From NCBI GenBank assembly GCA_009784625.1, contig WRBI01000003.1, positions 1 through 64,000 of the forward strand: a stretch of 64,000 bases of DNA, read 5' to 3'. This document shows positions 17,408 to 25,861 of the stretch, piece by piece. Position 1 is the stretch's first letter. Each line of letters begins with the position of its first letter. The position numbers and the translations under genes are program-made. The notes under the pieces were generated by a model. It saw nothing but the letters and a program-made list of their open reading frames with translations. It had not been told where the DNA came from and ran no database searches. This DNA is from Oscillospiraceae bacterium. Its GTDB lineage: Bacteria > Bacillota > Clostridia > Oscillospirales > Ruminococcaceae.

Positions 17408-17428
17408 ATACACAGGCAGGTAAAGCAA
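17400..17428 (-). promoter_or_regulatory. Promoter for dgoD
   Basis: On the minus strand TTGCTT and TATACT are separated by 17 bases; the -10 box shares bases with the opposing promoter. Confidence 0.6.
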
Positions 17429-17455
17429 TCACACACCGAAAGAAGGAACAACAAA

Positions 17456-18109
17456 ATGAGAGAAGCCATCATCGAGCGGGTCGAGGCCACCAAAATCATT
17501 GCGATCTTGCGCGGGGTCAGCGACCGTGATATCTGTCTTAAGCTGGCGTCCGCCATCCGCAAGGGCGGGATCGAGCTGATCGAGGTCACCTTTAACCAAA
17601 GCGCGCCTGAGCGTTTTTCGGACACCACAAACGCAATCAGCGCCATCGCCCGCGAATTTGGGGAGGATATCTGCGTGGGCGCGGGCACCGTCCTCACCCC
17701 AGAACTGGTGCAGATGGCGGCGGAGGCGGGTGCAAAGTACATTGTCTCGCCGGATGTTTCGATTCCGGTCATCCAAAAAACCCGGGAGCTTGAGCTGGTC
17801 TCCATCCCCGGCGCGCTTACCCCCAGTGAGATCACCACCGCTATAAGTGTGGGGGCGGACATCATCAAGCTCTTTCCGGCCGGCAGTATGGGGAGCGGGT
17901 ACATAAAGTCGATCAAAGCACCGCTCAGCCATATTAAATTCGTGGCCACAGGCGGGATCGACGCCGGCAACATCCCCGAGTTTCTCGCCGCAGGCTGCGT
18001 CGGCTTCGGGATTGGCGGCAACTTGGTAAATGTCCAATGGGCGGCCGAAGGCCGGTACGATCAAATCACCCAAGCCGCGCAGGAAATATACCGGGCGGCA
18101 AACGGTTAA
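17456..18109 (+). CDS. 2-keto-3-deoxy-6-phosphogluconate/galactonate aldolase family protein
   Basis: A class I KDPG/KHG-type aldolase of 217 residues. Landmarks are KIIAILRGVSDRD, the catalytic glutamate in IELIEVTFNQ, VGAGTVLTPE near residue 78, and the Schiff-base lysine region IKLFPAGSMGSGYIKSI near residue 138. It splits a phosphorylated 2-keto-3-deoxy sugar acid to pyruvate and glyceraldehyde 3-phosphate. It is the first gene of a plus-strand operon with the kinase, and divergent from dgoD, which completes a De Ley-Doudoroff-type route. Confidence 0.9.
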   Translation: MREAIIERVEATKIIAILRGVSDRDICLKLASAIRKGGIELIEVTFNQSAPERFSDTTNAISAIAREFGEDICVGAGTVLTPELVQMAAEAGAKYIVSPDVSIPVIQKTRELELVSIPGALTPSEITTAISVGADIIKLFPAGSMGSGYIKSIKAPLSHIKFVATGGIDAGNIPEFLAAGCVGFGIGGNLVNVQWAAEGRYDQITQAAQEIYRAANG

Positions 18110-18125
18110 CGAGGAGGAGAACAAA

Positions 18126-19145
18126 GTGCCCAGAGTGATCACGTTCGGAGAAATCATGCTGCGATTAAACCCGGAGGGTTATCTGCGGTTTGTGCAGGCA
18201 GCAAAATTTGACGCATCCTACGCCGGGGGCGAGGCCAATGTAGCTGTCTCACTGGCCAACTACGGGGTGGATGCCGCCTTTGTCACCAAGCTGCCCGCCC
18301 ACGAAATCGGACAGTGCGCCCTCAACGCCCTCCGCCAGTTTGGGGTAGACACTTCGCTTATCCGCCGGGGCGGTGAGCGGCTGGGCGTCTACTATCTTGA
18401 GAAAGGCGCGTCACAGCGCGCCTCCAAAGTCATCTACGACCGCGCCTATTCGGCAATATCGCTGGCCATAAAATCCGACTTTGACTGGGATCAAATTTTT
18501 GCGGACGCCGACTGGTTCCACTTTACCGGCATCACCCCTGCCCTGGGCGGTGAATTGCCCGAAATCTGCCTGCAAGCGCTAAAAGCGGCCAAGCGGCTGG
18601 GTCTGCGGGTCAGCTGTGACCTCAACTACCGCGCCAAGCTTTGGCCGCGGGAAAAAGCCGGCCAGGTGATGGCCACCCTCATGCCCTACGTGGATGTCTG
18701 TATCGCCAACGAAGAAGACGCCGCCGACGTGTTCGGCATCCACGCCGCCGGCTCGGACATCAGCGGCGGAACGCTTTCCCACGACGGTTACATCGGTGTA
18801 GCCAAGCAGCTGCGCGAGCGCTTTAACTTTGGCCGGGTCGCAATCACTCTGCGCGGGAGCATCTCGGCCAGCGACAACCGATGGGCGGCCATGCTCTATG
18901 ACGGACAGGCATATTTTTCAGCCGAGTACCCGGTACATATCGTAGACCGGGTGGGTGGCGGCGATTCCTTTGGCGGCGGGCTGATCTACGCCATGCTGGA
19001 AGGGTACGACCCGCAGAAAACCATCGAATTCGCGGTGGCCGCTTCCTGCCTCAAACATTCGATCGAGCAGGACTTCAACCACGTCTCGGTCGCGGAAGCT
19101 GCCTCTTTGGCCGAGGGCAACGCTTCGGGCAGGGTACAGCGTTAA
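18126..19145 (+). CDS. kdgK: 2-dehydro-3-deoxygluconokinase (PfkB family)
   Basis: A sugar kinase of 339 residues that phosphorylates 2-keto-3-deoxy-gluconate/galactonate. The opening VITFGEIMLRLNPEG is diagnostic of KdgK; GGEANVAVSLANYG lies near residue 35; the C-terminal PfkB motif VDRVGGGDSFGGGLIYA carries the catalytic Asp. The start is the GTG at 18126 after GAGGAGGAG; the track's earlier start is inside the aldolase gene. It provides the substrate for the aldolase upstream. Confidence 0.92.
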   Translation: MPRVITFGEIMLRLNPEGYLRFVQAAKFDASYAGGEANVAVSLANYGVDAAFVTKLPAHEIGQCALNALRQFGVDTSLIRRGGERLGVYYLEKGASQRASKVIYDRAYSAISLAIKSDFDWDQIFADADWFHFTGITPALGGELPEICLQALKAAKRLGLRVSCDLNYRAKLWPREKAGQVMATLMPYVDVCIANEEDAADVFGIHAAGSDISGGTLSHDGYIGVAKQLRERFNFGRVAITLRGSISASDNRWAAMLYDGQAYFSAEYPVHIVDRVGGGDSFGGGLIYAMLEGYDPQKTIEFAVAASCLKHSIEQDFNHVSVAEAASLAEGNASGRVQR

Positions 19146-19162
19146 AAAGGGGGAGTTACGGC

Positions 19163-20413
19163 ATGACCGACAAACTCAGACAGGACGCCGAAGTGATGAT
19201 CAAGCGGATCATCGCCGAAAATATGCCGGGTACATCGGTGCGCACAGCGCTCGAAGCCCACACGTTCACAGGCAATATTTACTTGGTCGCCATCGGCAAA
19301 GCGGCCTGGACAATGGCCAAAGCGGCCTCCGAATTTTTAGGAGATCAGCTTAAATCCGGTATTGTGATCACCAAATACGACCACGCGGCGGGTAGCATCG
19401 ACCGGGTGGAAATCGTCGAGGCCGGGCACCCCATCTCGGATGAGAATACCATCCGGGGAACCGAAAAGGCCATCGCCCTGGCCGAAAAACTGGGCGATGG
19501 GGATGAGCTTCTCTTTTTGGTTTCAGGCGGCGGCTCAGCCCTGTTCGAAGCCCCGCGGGAAGGGATCAGCTTAGCCGACATCGCCGCCCTCAACGGGCAG
19601 CTGCTCGCCAGCGGCGCGGACATTGTAGAGATCAACATGGTGCGCAAGCGGCTGTCTAAGGTGAAAGCGGGGCGGTTCGCGCAGATCGCGGCCCCTGCCA
19701 AAATATTCGCGGTTGTGCTGTCGGATGTCTTGGGTGACCGGCTGGATTCGATCGCGTCCGGCCCCGCCGCCCCAGACTTGGCGACGGTAGAGGATGTGCA
19801 AAGGGTGGCCGAAGCTTACAAGCTCTCCCTGAGTGAGCTGCAAAAGCGGTATCTGCTGGACGAAACGCCCAAAGAAGCGCCGAACGTGGAAACAGTGATT
19901 ACCGGCAGTGTCAAAACTTTGTGTGAATCTGCCAAATCAGCGGCGCTTGAATTGGGGTATACGCCGGTTGTACTCACCGCCAGCTTAAACTGCGAGGCGC
20001 GGGAGGCCGGACGATTTCTGGCCGGGATTGCCGCCGATATCAAGAGTGGTGCAAGCTCGTTTAAAGCGCCCTGCGCGATCATCGCGGGCGGTGAAACGGT
20101 GGTTCAGCTAAAAGGCGCGGGCAAAGGCGGCCGCAATCAAGAGCTGGCTTTCGCCGCGGCGCGCGGGCTGGGGGATTTGAATGATGTTCTGCTCTTTTCA
20201 CTTGGCTCGGACGGGACTGACGGCCCAACCGACGCCGCAGGCGGAATGGTGGACAATCAAACAGCCGGCAAGCTGCGAGAAATGGGGATTGATCCGGCCC
20301 GGGTGCTGGCCGAAAACGACTGTTATCACGGACTGAAAGCGGTGGATGGCCTGATTATCACCGGCCCGACCGGTACCAATGTCAACGATGTGGCCGTGTT
20401 GCTTTGCCGCTGA
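19163..20413 (+). CDS. Glycerate 2-kinase (MOFRL/GckA family)
   Basis: A class II glycerate kinase of 416 residues that makes 2-phosphoglycerate. Blocks include VAIGKAAWTMAKAA near residue 35, LFLVSGGGSALFEAP near residue 115, the MOFRL block GGRNQELAFAAARGL and the terminal GSDGTDGPTDAAGG. Such genes are often mis-annotated as hydroxypyruvate reductase. It would channel glycerate made by the tartronate-semialdehyde-reductase-like enzyme into glycolysis. A GGGGGAG site lies 9 bases before the ATG. Confidence 0.92.
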   Translation: MTDKLRQDAEVMIKRIIAENMPGTSVRTALEAHTFTGNIYLVAIGKAAWTMAKAASEFLGDQLKSGIVITKYDHAAGSIDRVEIVEAGHPISDENTIRGTEKAIALAEKLGDGDELLFLVSGGGSALFEAPREGISLADIAALNGQLLASGADIVEINMVRKRLSKVKAGRFAQIAAPAKIFAVVLSDVLGDRLDSIASGPAAPDLATVEDVQRVAEAYKLSLSELQKRYLLDETPKEAPNVETVITGSVKTLCESAKSAALELGYTPVVLTASLNCEAREAGRFLAGIAADIKSGASSFKAPCAIIAGGETVVQLKGAGKGGRNQELAFAAARGLGDLNDVLLFSLGSDGTDGPTDAAGGMVDNQTAGKLREMGIDPARVLAENDCYHGLKAVDGLIITGPTGTNVNDVAVLLCR

Positions 20414-20499
20414 TGTATACTTTGAATCTGTAGTCAATACTCAACGAGCGCCCGCAATCTTAAGCCATTTTCAAGTGCATTGGTTCTAATGTGTTTCGC

Positions 20500-20522
20500 T
20501 TTGTGTCAACACGCCCTAGATA
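20500..20522. repeat. Short dispersed repeat, copy 2
   Basis: TTTGTGTCAACACGCCCTAGATA matches the copy at 161-183 at 21 of 23 positions. As there, it sits just past the terminator of a minus-strand gene. Confidence 0.5.
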
Positions 20523-20529
20523 AAGAATA

Positions 20530-20576
20530 AAATCCGAACTGCTTGCGGCGTTTAAAGCCGGTTGCGGTTCGGATTT
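20530..20576 (-). terminator. Terminator of the BKACE operon
   Basis: AAATCCGAAC pairs exactly with GTTCGGATTT; an inner imperfect stem fills the loop. On the minus strand the hairpin is followed by TTATTCTTTATC. Confidence 0.7.
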
Positions 20577-20594
20577 ACTGCTTATATAGCGGCG

Positions 20595-21440
20595 TTACCT
20601 TAACCCCAATATCTCCCGCGCCTGTGCGGGTGTCGCGGCCTCGCATCCAAACTCCTCAATCAGCCGCACCGCCCGCGCCAAAAATTGCATATTGCTTTCG
20701 GCGAGGACACCCTTTTTGTAGAGCACGTTGTCCTCCATTCCGACGCGGACATGTCCGCCCATTGCTATGGTAGCGTAAAGAATTTCCATCGCGCCCGCAC
20801 CCACCCCAAAGGCGCTCCAGGTAGAGCCGGGGGCGACTTCGTCCAACACGCTCTTCATAAACACCAGATTTTTAGTACTCGCCCCAATCCCGCCGGCCAC
20901 ACCCATGCAGAATTGAAAATGAAAGGGGCCGGTCAGTATTCCCTTTTTGATGTAATATCCGGCGTTGTAAATCATTCCGGGGTCAAAGACCTCGATCTCG
21001 GGCTTTACGTTTACCTCCCGCATCATCCCGGCCAGCTTTTCAAGGAATGCCGGGTTGTTTTCAAAGATGGTGGCGTGTGCCCAATTCATAGTCCCGCAGT
21101 CATAAGAGGCCATCTCGGGTTTTAGCTGATAGAACGGGCGTACCCGGTCCGCTTCTTTTAGATTAACGCCGCCCGAAGTGGTGATGTTCAGGATGATGTC
21201 ACAATCCTTGTGCGCACGTATAAGCCCGATGGTCTCCTCAAACTTCTCATAGATCATCGCGGCTTTGCCTGCGTCATCCCGGCAATGGATGTGGGCGATG
21301 GCCGCGCCCGCTTTCCAGCAGCTGTACACTTCCTCGGCGATCTCGGCGGGCTGCAGCGGGACATTCGGATTGTTTTCCTTTGTCGGCCAGGCGCCGGTGG
21401 TGGCCACAGTAATAATCCGCTTATTCTTTAAATCGGACAT
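20595..21440 (-). CDS. Beta-keto acid cleavage enzyme (BKACE, DUF849 family)
   Basis: BKACE enzymes condense a beta-keto acid with acetyl-CoA to give acetoacetate and a new acyl-CoA. The 281-residue protein has the zinc-binding HIHCRDD block near residue 50 and the C-terminal GGHVRVGMEDNVLY motif. The first characterised member cleaves 3-keto-5-aminohexanoate; others act on dehydrocarnitine or various beta-keto acids. It is the last gene of a six-gene operon that also encodes a 3-hydroxyacyl-CoA-type dehydrogenase able to make the beta-keto substrate. Confidence 0.92.
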   Translation of the reverse strand: MSDLKNKRIITVATTGAWPTKENNPNVPLQPAEIAEEVYSCWKAGAAIAHIHCRDDAGKAAMIYEKFEETIGLIRAHKDCDIILNITTSGGVNLKEADRVRPFYQLKPEMASYDCGTMNWAHATIFENNPAFLEKLAGMMREVNVKPEIEVFDPGMIYNAGYYIKKGILTGPFHFQFCMGVAGGIGASTKNLVFMKSVLDEVAPGSTWSAFGVGAGAMEILYATIAMGGHVRVGMEDNVLYKKGVLAESNMQFLARAVRLIEEFGCEAATPAQAREILGLR

Positions 21441-21505
21441 CGTCTGCTCCTTTCAAAATTACAAGAGGCCGCTAAGATTGTGTGCGGCCCCAAATAGATT
21501 GTTAA

Positions 21506-22444
21506 TCAAATACAGCCGCCGTAAGTGTAAGTCCTGTCCGGTACATCGTTCAGGTCGTCTTGATCAATTTCGGCCACACAGCGCACCATTGCCCCGTCAC
21601 CCATATACCAGCGGATGGGGAAACAGAAAAACCGGAACCGCTTGCCTGAGACTTTATCCAGGTCGCCGCCCAGGTTTTCAACACCGACAATACCGTTTCC
21701 CAACATATACTTATGGCAGGGTTCCCAGGTACCCCAGCCGGACACAGCTTCCAGTTCACCAAACTTTTGGTCGTAGGCTTCCTGGCCGTGCAGCTTAATG
21801 TACAGCTCTTTGTCGAACTCGGCGTACGCTTCTTCACCAAACTGTTCGATATACTCCTCTGTCAGCGGCCTGCCCGATGCGCCCAGCAGATTGAGGCGGG
21901 TCATCCCGTTATTGCCCATAGCGGTGTGCAGCGGGTGGTCAAGGGCTTGTTGATCCATGGCTACACACTTGACTTTGTGCCTTACAAACCATTTGCCGCA
22001 TTCAACCCCCACCCCGCAGGAATAGTGATAGTAGTCTTTGCTGTCATCAAACAGGCGGTGCATACCGGTGTTCAAACAGACAACCATCCCCGCAAGATCG
22101 GATGGCTTTATTCCCGCCCGCTCACAGGCGTCTTCAAGGTGTTTAGGCAGGATCAACCCCCATTTTTCGATCTCAATCTCCAGGCAGACAGCGTCGCCGG
22201 TATAAGCATCCACCGGCATTTCGTGGGTATAGCGGGCCCGCCTGCCGTCAAACTCCCGCTCCATAACGTGGCGCGGCGCATCGGCGTGGGTCCCGGTATG
22301 CTGTACGCAGTCAATCCGCTGGGTGAGCACCCCGCCCTTTGCCAGGCTGTGCATGTTGTCAATGACCGGTTTTGCGAAATAGGGCCAGCGGGGGATATCC
22401 GCGCTGAATGGATGGCTGAGGTCGACGAACACTTTTTTTCCCAT
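21506..22444 (-). CDS. Cyclase family protein (kynurenine formamidase-like hydrolase)
   Basis: A metal-dependent hydrolase of 312 residues. The signature HTGTHADAPRHV near residue 49 matches the HxGTHxDxPxH metal site. Relatives hydrolyse N-formylkynurenine, isatin or other cyclic amides and lactones. The protein is longer than bacterial kynurenine formamidases (about 210 residues) and has an aromatic-rich C-terminal extension. In this operon it may open a ring or lactone before the dehydrogenase/BKACE steps; that role is inferred. Confidence 0.87.
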   Translation of the reverse strand: MGKKVFVDLSHPFSADIPRWPYFAKPVIDNMHSLAKGGVLTQRIDCVQHTGTHADAPRHVMEREFDGRRARYTHEMPVDAYTGDAVCLEIEIEKWGLILPKHLEDACERAGIKPSDLAGMVVCLNTGMHRLFDDSKDYYHYSCGVGVECGKWFVRHKVKCVAMDQQALDHPLHTAMGNNGMTRLNLLGASGRPLTEEYIEQFGEEAYAEFDKELYIKLHGQEAYDQKFGELEAVSGWGTWEPCHKYMLGNGIVGVENLGGDLDKVSGKRFRFFCFPIRWYMGDGAMVRCVAEIDQDDLNDVPDRTYTYGGCI

Positions 22445-22455
22445 ATTGTTTTCTC

Positions 22456-23382
22456 CTATTGATCGTATATCATTTTGATGAGATATTCATTGAGTTCCCG
22501 CCGGGATTTTTCAATCTGCTCGGGTGTCCATTTGCGCAGGCCCTCCCCGGCCTTAAAGCCCAGCTTACCGCCTTCGTTCAGCTTGACCAGCACCGGGGAC
22601 GGCTTTGGCGAGTTTTCAAGGTGGGGGAGCAGGTAGTCGTGAATATTATAAATGAGGTCGGCTCCGACCATGTCGAGGTTTTCGAGCGGCCCCAATTGTG
22701 GGAGCCGCAGCCCAAAGCTGTACCGCACGGCCTTATCGATGGTTTCGGCGTCGGCGATATCGTTTTCAAGGATTGAGATGGCCTCCCGCCAGAGGGCGTG
22801 CTGCATCCGGTTGGCGATAAACCCGGGGACGTCCTTTTTGCAGAGCACCGGCACCTTGCCGGCTCTTTCAAGCAGCTTGAGAGTTGTTTCGGCAACTTCA
22901 TCCGAAGTGTAGCCGGACTTAACCACTTCTACCAAAGGAATCAAGTGTGCGGGGTTCCAGAAATGGGTGCCTACCAGCCGCTCTTTGTGTACCAGCCTGG
23001 CTGAAATTTCAGTCGGGCTCATCACCGAAGTGTTGGTGGCAAAGATCGCGTCCTGCCTGCATCTGCTTTCCAGCCTGGCAAAAGTATCCTGTTTGAGCCG
23101 CATATCTTCGAAGACGCTCTCGGCCACCAGGTCGGCCCGGGCAAAACAGGGGTGGTTAAAGTCGGTGGTAAATGAGATGCGCTTCATCCGCTCATCGACC
23201 TGGGCCCGGGTGAGGATTTCGCGATCCGCAAGCTGGTTTAAGTTTTCGCGGATAGCTGATAGTGGGGAGGTGTCTTTCAGGTCATAGAGCGTTACTTCCA
23301 GCCCTTCACAGTTCGAGTAAACCTGGGCCAGCCCCTTGCCGATCAGCCCCGCGCCGACGATCACTACGCTTTGTATTTCCAT
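22456..23382 (-). CDS. 3-hydroxyacyl-CoA dehydrogenase family protein
   Basis: An NAD-dependent beta-hydroxyacid dehydrogenase of 308 residues. The N-terminal NAD site is VVIVGAGLIGKGLAQVY; the catalytic block GTHFWNPAHLIPLVEVV near residue 140 holds the catalytic His; the C-terminal helical domain follows PGFIANRMQHALWREA. The subgroup also includes L-carnitine dehydrogenase and L-gulonate 3-dehydrogenase, which act on free acids. Next to a BKACE gene it probably supplies the beta-keto acid. One base separates it from the SDR gene upstream. Confidence 0.9.
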   Translation of the reverse strand: MEIQSVVIVGAGLIGKGLAQVYSNCEGLEVTLYDLKDTSPLSAIRENLNQLADREILTRAQVDERMKRISFTTDFNHPCFARADLVAESVFEDMRLKQDTFARLESRCRQDAIFATNTSVMSPTEISARLVHKERLVGTHFWNPAHLIPLVEVVKSGYTSDEVAETTLKLLERAGKVPVLCKKDVPGFIANRMQHALWREAISILENDIADAETIDKAVRYSFGLRLPQLGPLENLDMVGADLIYNIHDYLLPHLENSPKPSPVLVKLNEGGKLGFKAGEGLRKWTPEQIEKSRRELNEYLIKMIYDQ

Positions 23383-23383
23383 A

Positions 23384-24175
23384 TCAGTTCGCCCAATAGC
23401 CGCCGGTGGCGTCGTAGTTGCCGCCGGTCAGAAAATCCGAAGCCGGCGAAGCGAAGAGGGTATACAACCCGATAAAATCCTCAACTTCACCCAACCGCCC
23501 GATCGGCAGCCGCTTTAAAAAATTCTGATGGACAGCTGAGTCGGGGTCGAACATCCACTCGGTTAACGCAGAGCGGAAGACGGTTGGGTTTATGGTGTTG
23601 ACATTGATTCCGTGCGGGGCAAGGTCGCAGGCCATAGACTGGGCCATGACATCGCACCCGCCTTTAGAGGCACAGTATCCGGTGTACCCTTTCATCCCCA
23701 TCCTACTTCGCGCTGAGGAGGTGATGATGATTTTTCCGCCTTTTCCCTGTGCCACCAACTGCTCAGCCGCCTGCTTGCAGATTATGTATACGCTTTTCAG
23801 GTCGGCGTCGATGATCTTTTGCCACTCGTCCACACTCTGCTCAAGGATTCCCTTTGGTGCATTAAACCCGTGGCATACAGCCAAAATGTTCAGCTCCCCG
23901 AAAGTTTTGACAGTGAACGCTACGGCCTGATCTGCCTGCACCTGGTCAGAGGGGTCGCCGGCAATATACGCGCACACAATCCCCTCTGCTTTAAACTCGT
24001 CGGCAAGCTGCCGCAGTTTCTCCTCTTTTCGCCCGGCCAGAACGACTTTTGCGCCTTGGTAACCGTAAGCCTTAGCGACCGCGCTGCCCAAAGCGCCCGT
24101 AGCTCCGGTCACAAGTGCTACCTTGCCCTCCAGGCTAAACATGCCTTGCGCAAAATGTTTCCTCACTTTTACCAC
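23384..24175 (-). CDS. SDR family oxidoreductase
   Basis: A classical short-chain dehydrogenase of 263 residues, with [16 protein letters not shown] at the cofactor site, catalytic Ser in [21 protein letters not shown] with the Tyr/Lys pair, and a C-terminal [14 protein letters not shown]. The start may be at [10 protein letters not shown] (about 24142) instead of the track's MVKVRKHF; the longer form is kept because no clear ribosome site separates them. The operon thus has two different dehydrogenases, suggesting two successive oxidations. Confidence 0.88.
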   Translation of the reverse strand: MVKVRKHFAQGMFSLEGKVALVTGATGALGSAVAKAYGYQGAKVVLAGRKEEKLRQLADEFKAEGIVCAYIAGDPSDQVQADQAVAFTVKTFGELNILAVCHGFNAPKGILEQSVDEWQKIIDADLKSVYIICKQAAEQLVAQGKGGKIIITSSARSRMGMKGYTGYCASKGGCDVMAQSMACDLAPHGINVNTINPTVFRSALTEWMFDPDSAVHQNFLKRLPIGRLGEVEDFIGLYTLFASPASDFLTGGNYDATGGYWAN

Positions 24176-24190
24176 GCTGACCAGCCCTTT

Positions 24191-24544
24191 CTATTTGGTA
24201 TCGGGGTAGTTTATTACCACCAGCATCCGGGCGGGGAGATTGCTCTTGTTCATAAGGCTTCTGCCCTCGTTTGGCAGCAGGGTTATGCTCTCGTCTTTGT
24301 GAATGACGCACTGCGCCCCGGCTTTGTCGGTCACGGTGACTTCACCCTCCAGCACATAGTAAACCTTTTCGAGGGGGTTGTCCTCGTAGCCCCACTCCGC
24401 GCCGCCGCCGGGCAAAAATGTGGACAGGCCCATCCAAAACTTTTCCGCGCCGGTTTCCTCCTTGCCGTGAATCCGCATAGCCGTCATCCCAAAGTGGCCG
24501 GGGGCCGAATAAGCCGCAAGCTCACCAAGCGTCCGCTTTACCAT
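24191..24544 (-). CDS. Cupin domain protein
   Basis: A 117-residue single cupin. Its motifs are EKVYYVLEGEVTVTD and ITLLPNEGRSLMN, with few metal-binding histidines visible, so it may be non-catalytic or bind metal atypically. The start is set at MVKRTLGELAAY, preceded by AAAGGGTGA; the longer frame in the track runs back into the amidohydrolase gene. It is cotranscribed with the catabolic operon. Its function is unknown. Confidence 0.8.
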   Translation of the reverse strand: MVKRTLGELAAYSAPGHFGMTAMRIHGKEETGAEKFWMGLSTFLPGGGAEWGYEDNPLEKVYYVLEGEVTVTDKAGAQCVIHKDESITLLPNEGRSLMNKSNLPARMLVVINYPDTK

Positions 24545-24566
24545 TTTACTCACCCTTTCCGTCTGA

Positions 24567-25562
24567 TTATCCGATATGAATGCCAAGTGCCGCAGCATTT
24601 TTGTGATAGAGCTTTTGCCTGTCGGTTTCGCCCAAGGGAAGTTCCCGCACAAAGCGGATCATGTCGGCGGCGCTCTCGTAGGGGTGGTCGCTGCCGAACA
24701 AGATCCGGTCAATCCCCATAACCGCCGCAGTACAGGCGAATGCCTCTTTTGACATGTTGCCGCTGGTGGTTACCCAGATATTATTCTTAAAGTAGTAACT
24801 GAAATCTTGTTTGTTCAATGCCTTGGGGTTGGGCAGAAACTTGAAGCGGTTGTCCATCCGGTCAAGAAGGAAGGGGAAGGCCTCGCCCAGATGGCCGAGC
24901 ACCATTTTTAAATTGGGCACCCGGTCAAAAAGGCCCTTGACCACAAGCCGGGTCAGCGCGACCATGGCATCGGTGGTGAACCCCAGCCCCGGCCCGGCCA
25001 CGGTAAAGCCGAGATCGTTTACCCGCAAGCCCTGCGGCAGCTGTGGATGGAGATAGACATAGGCCCCCAGCCGCGCGGACATCTCGAAAAGCGGCAGATA
25101 GCGCTCGTCGCTCGGGCAGCTTTCGCCGTAGTTTGAATGGGTATGCCAGGAGACAAATCCGAGATCTTTTACACATCGCTCAAGCTCCCGGCAGGAGGCC
25201 TCTACGTCTTTGACAGGAAGTATCGCGCTTCCCAGGTAGCGGCCGGGATACTTTTTGGTCAGCTCGTACAGCGCATCGTTTGTTTTGCGGGCAACTTCGG
25301 TGCTTTCACCCGCGCCCAAGTCCTCGACCCCCGGCGAACAGCTCAACACAGCGGTGGAGATCCCCAGTTTGTCCATCAGTTCCAGGCGGCCCCCGCCGAC
25401 TTCAAGCAGCAGTGCGACCAGCTTGCCAAAGGGCGCTTCCAGCGCTTCGCTCCAAGTGATGATTTGGGTGTCTTTGTTGTAAGAGGGCGGCCTGGTGCGC
25501 CGGGTCACCGCGTCGACAAAACACTCGTCATAAAAATGGTTTTCGAGATCATACAGCTTCAT
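24567..25562 (-). CDS. Amidohydrolase family protein, ACMSD/gamma-resorcylate decarboxylase-like
   Basis: A TIM-barrel metal enzyme of 331 residues. The N-terminal metal motif reads ENHFYDE near residue 7 rather than the His-x-His of true amidohydrolases, which is the pattern of the non-oxidative decarboxylase branch. Later motifs are WHTHSNYGE, VLGHLGEAFPFLLDR near residue 220 and FGSDHPYESAADMI near residue 285. It may decarboxylate or hydrate an aromatic or unsaturated acid. It is the first gene of the minus-strand operon. Confidence 0.87.
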   Translation of the reverse strand: MKLYDLENHFYDECFVDAVTRRTRPPSYNKDTQIITWSEALEAPFGKLVALLLEVGGGRLELMDKLGISTAVLSCSPGVEDLGAGESTEVARKTNDALYELTKKYPGRYLGSAILPVKDVEASCRELERCVKDLGFVSWHTHSNYGESCPSDERYLPLFEMSARLGAYVYLHPQLPQGLRVNDLGFTVAGPGLGFTTDAMVALTRLVVKGLFDRVPNLKMVLGHLGEAFPFLLDRMDNRFKFLPNPKALNKQDFSYYFKNNIWVTTSGNMSKEAFACTAAVMGIDRILFGSDHPYESAADMIRFVRELPLGETDRQKLYHKNAAALGIHIG

Positions 25563-25582
25563 AGGCTTGTCTCCCTTAATAA

Positions 25583-25611
25583 TGTATAGGCATTGTCAAA
25601 CCTATTGTAAA
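25583..25611 (-). promoter_or_regulatory. Possible promoter of the BKACE operon
   Basis: On the minus strand TTTACA and TATACA are 17 bases apart. The implied transcription start lies almost on top of the AAGGGAG ribosome site, which weakens the call. Confidence 0.35.
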
Positions 25612-25632
25612 CTGGAAATGCAACCGCTAACT

Positions 25633-25646
25633 GTTAAGCATTTAAC
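25633..25646. promoter_or_regulatory. Possible operator palindrome GTTAA-N4-TTAAC
   Basis: A small perfect palindrome lies in the 300-base space between the BKACE operon and the Crp/Fnr gene. It is a candidate binding site for that regulator, though it does not match the classic TTGAT-N4-ATCAA box. Confidence 0.35.
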
Positions 25647-25756
25647 GATTGCGCGCCAAAAAAACAACCCGACGTTTGTGCATGACGCCAAATCAGATTC
25701 GAACAGCTTCGGCGAACTGCACAATAGGGTTGTTTATTATTTTGTGGTCAATTGTA

Positions 25757-25785
25757 TTACATTTTATAAACTACATTGTTATAAT
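25757..25785 (+). promoter_or_regulatory. Promoter for the Crp/Fnr gene
   Basis: TTACAT and a consensus TATAAT with a 17-base spacer, about 75 bases before the start codon. Confidence 0.7.
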
Positions 25786-25861
25786 TGTGGTAGGATTGAA
25801 CTGCGACAAAGCACAGCCGCGGTTTAATCCCGGAGTTTATAATTAAGGGAGTTGAAAAGCT

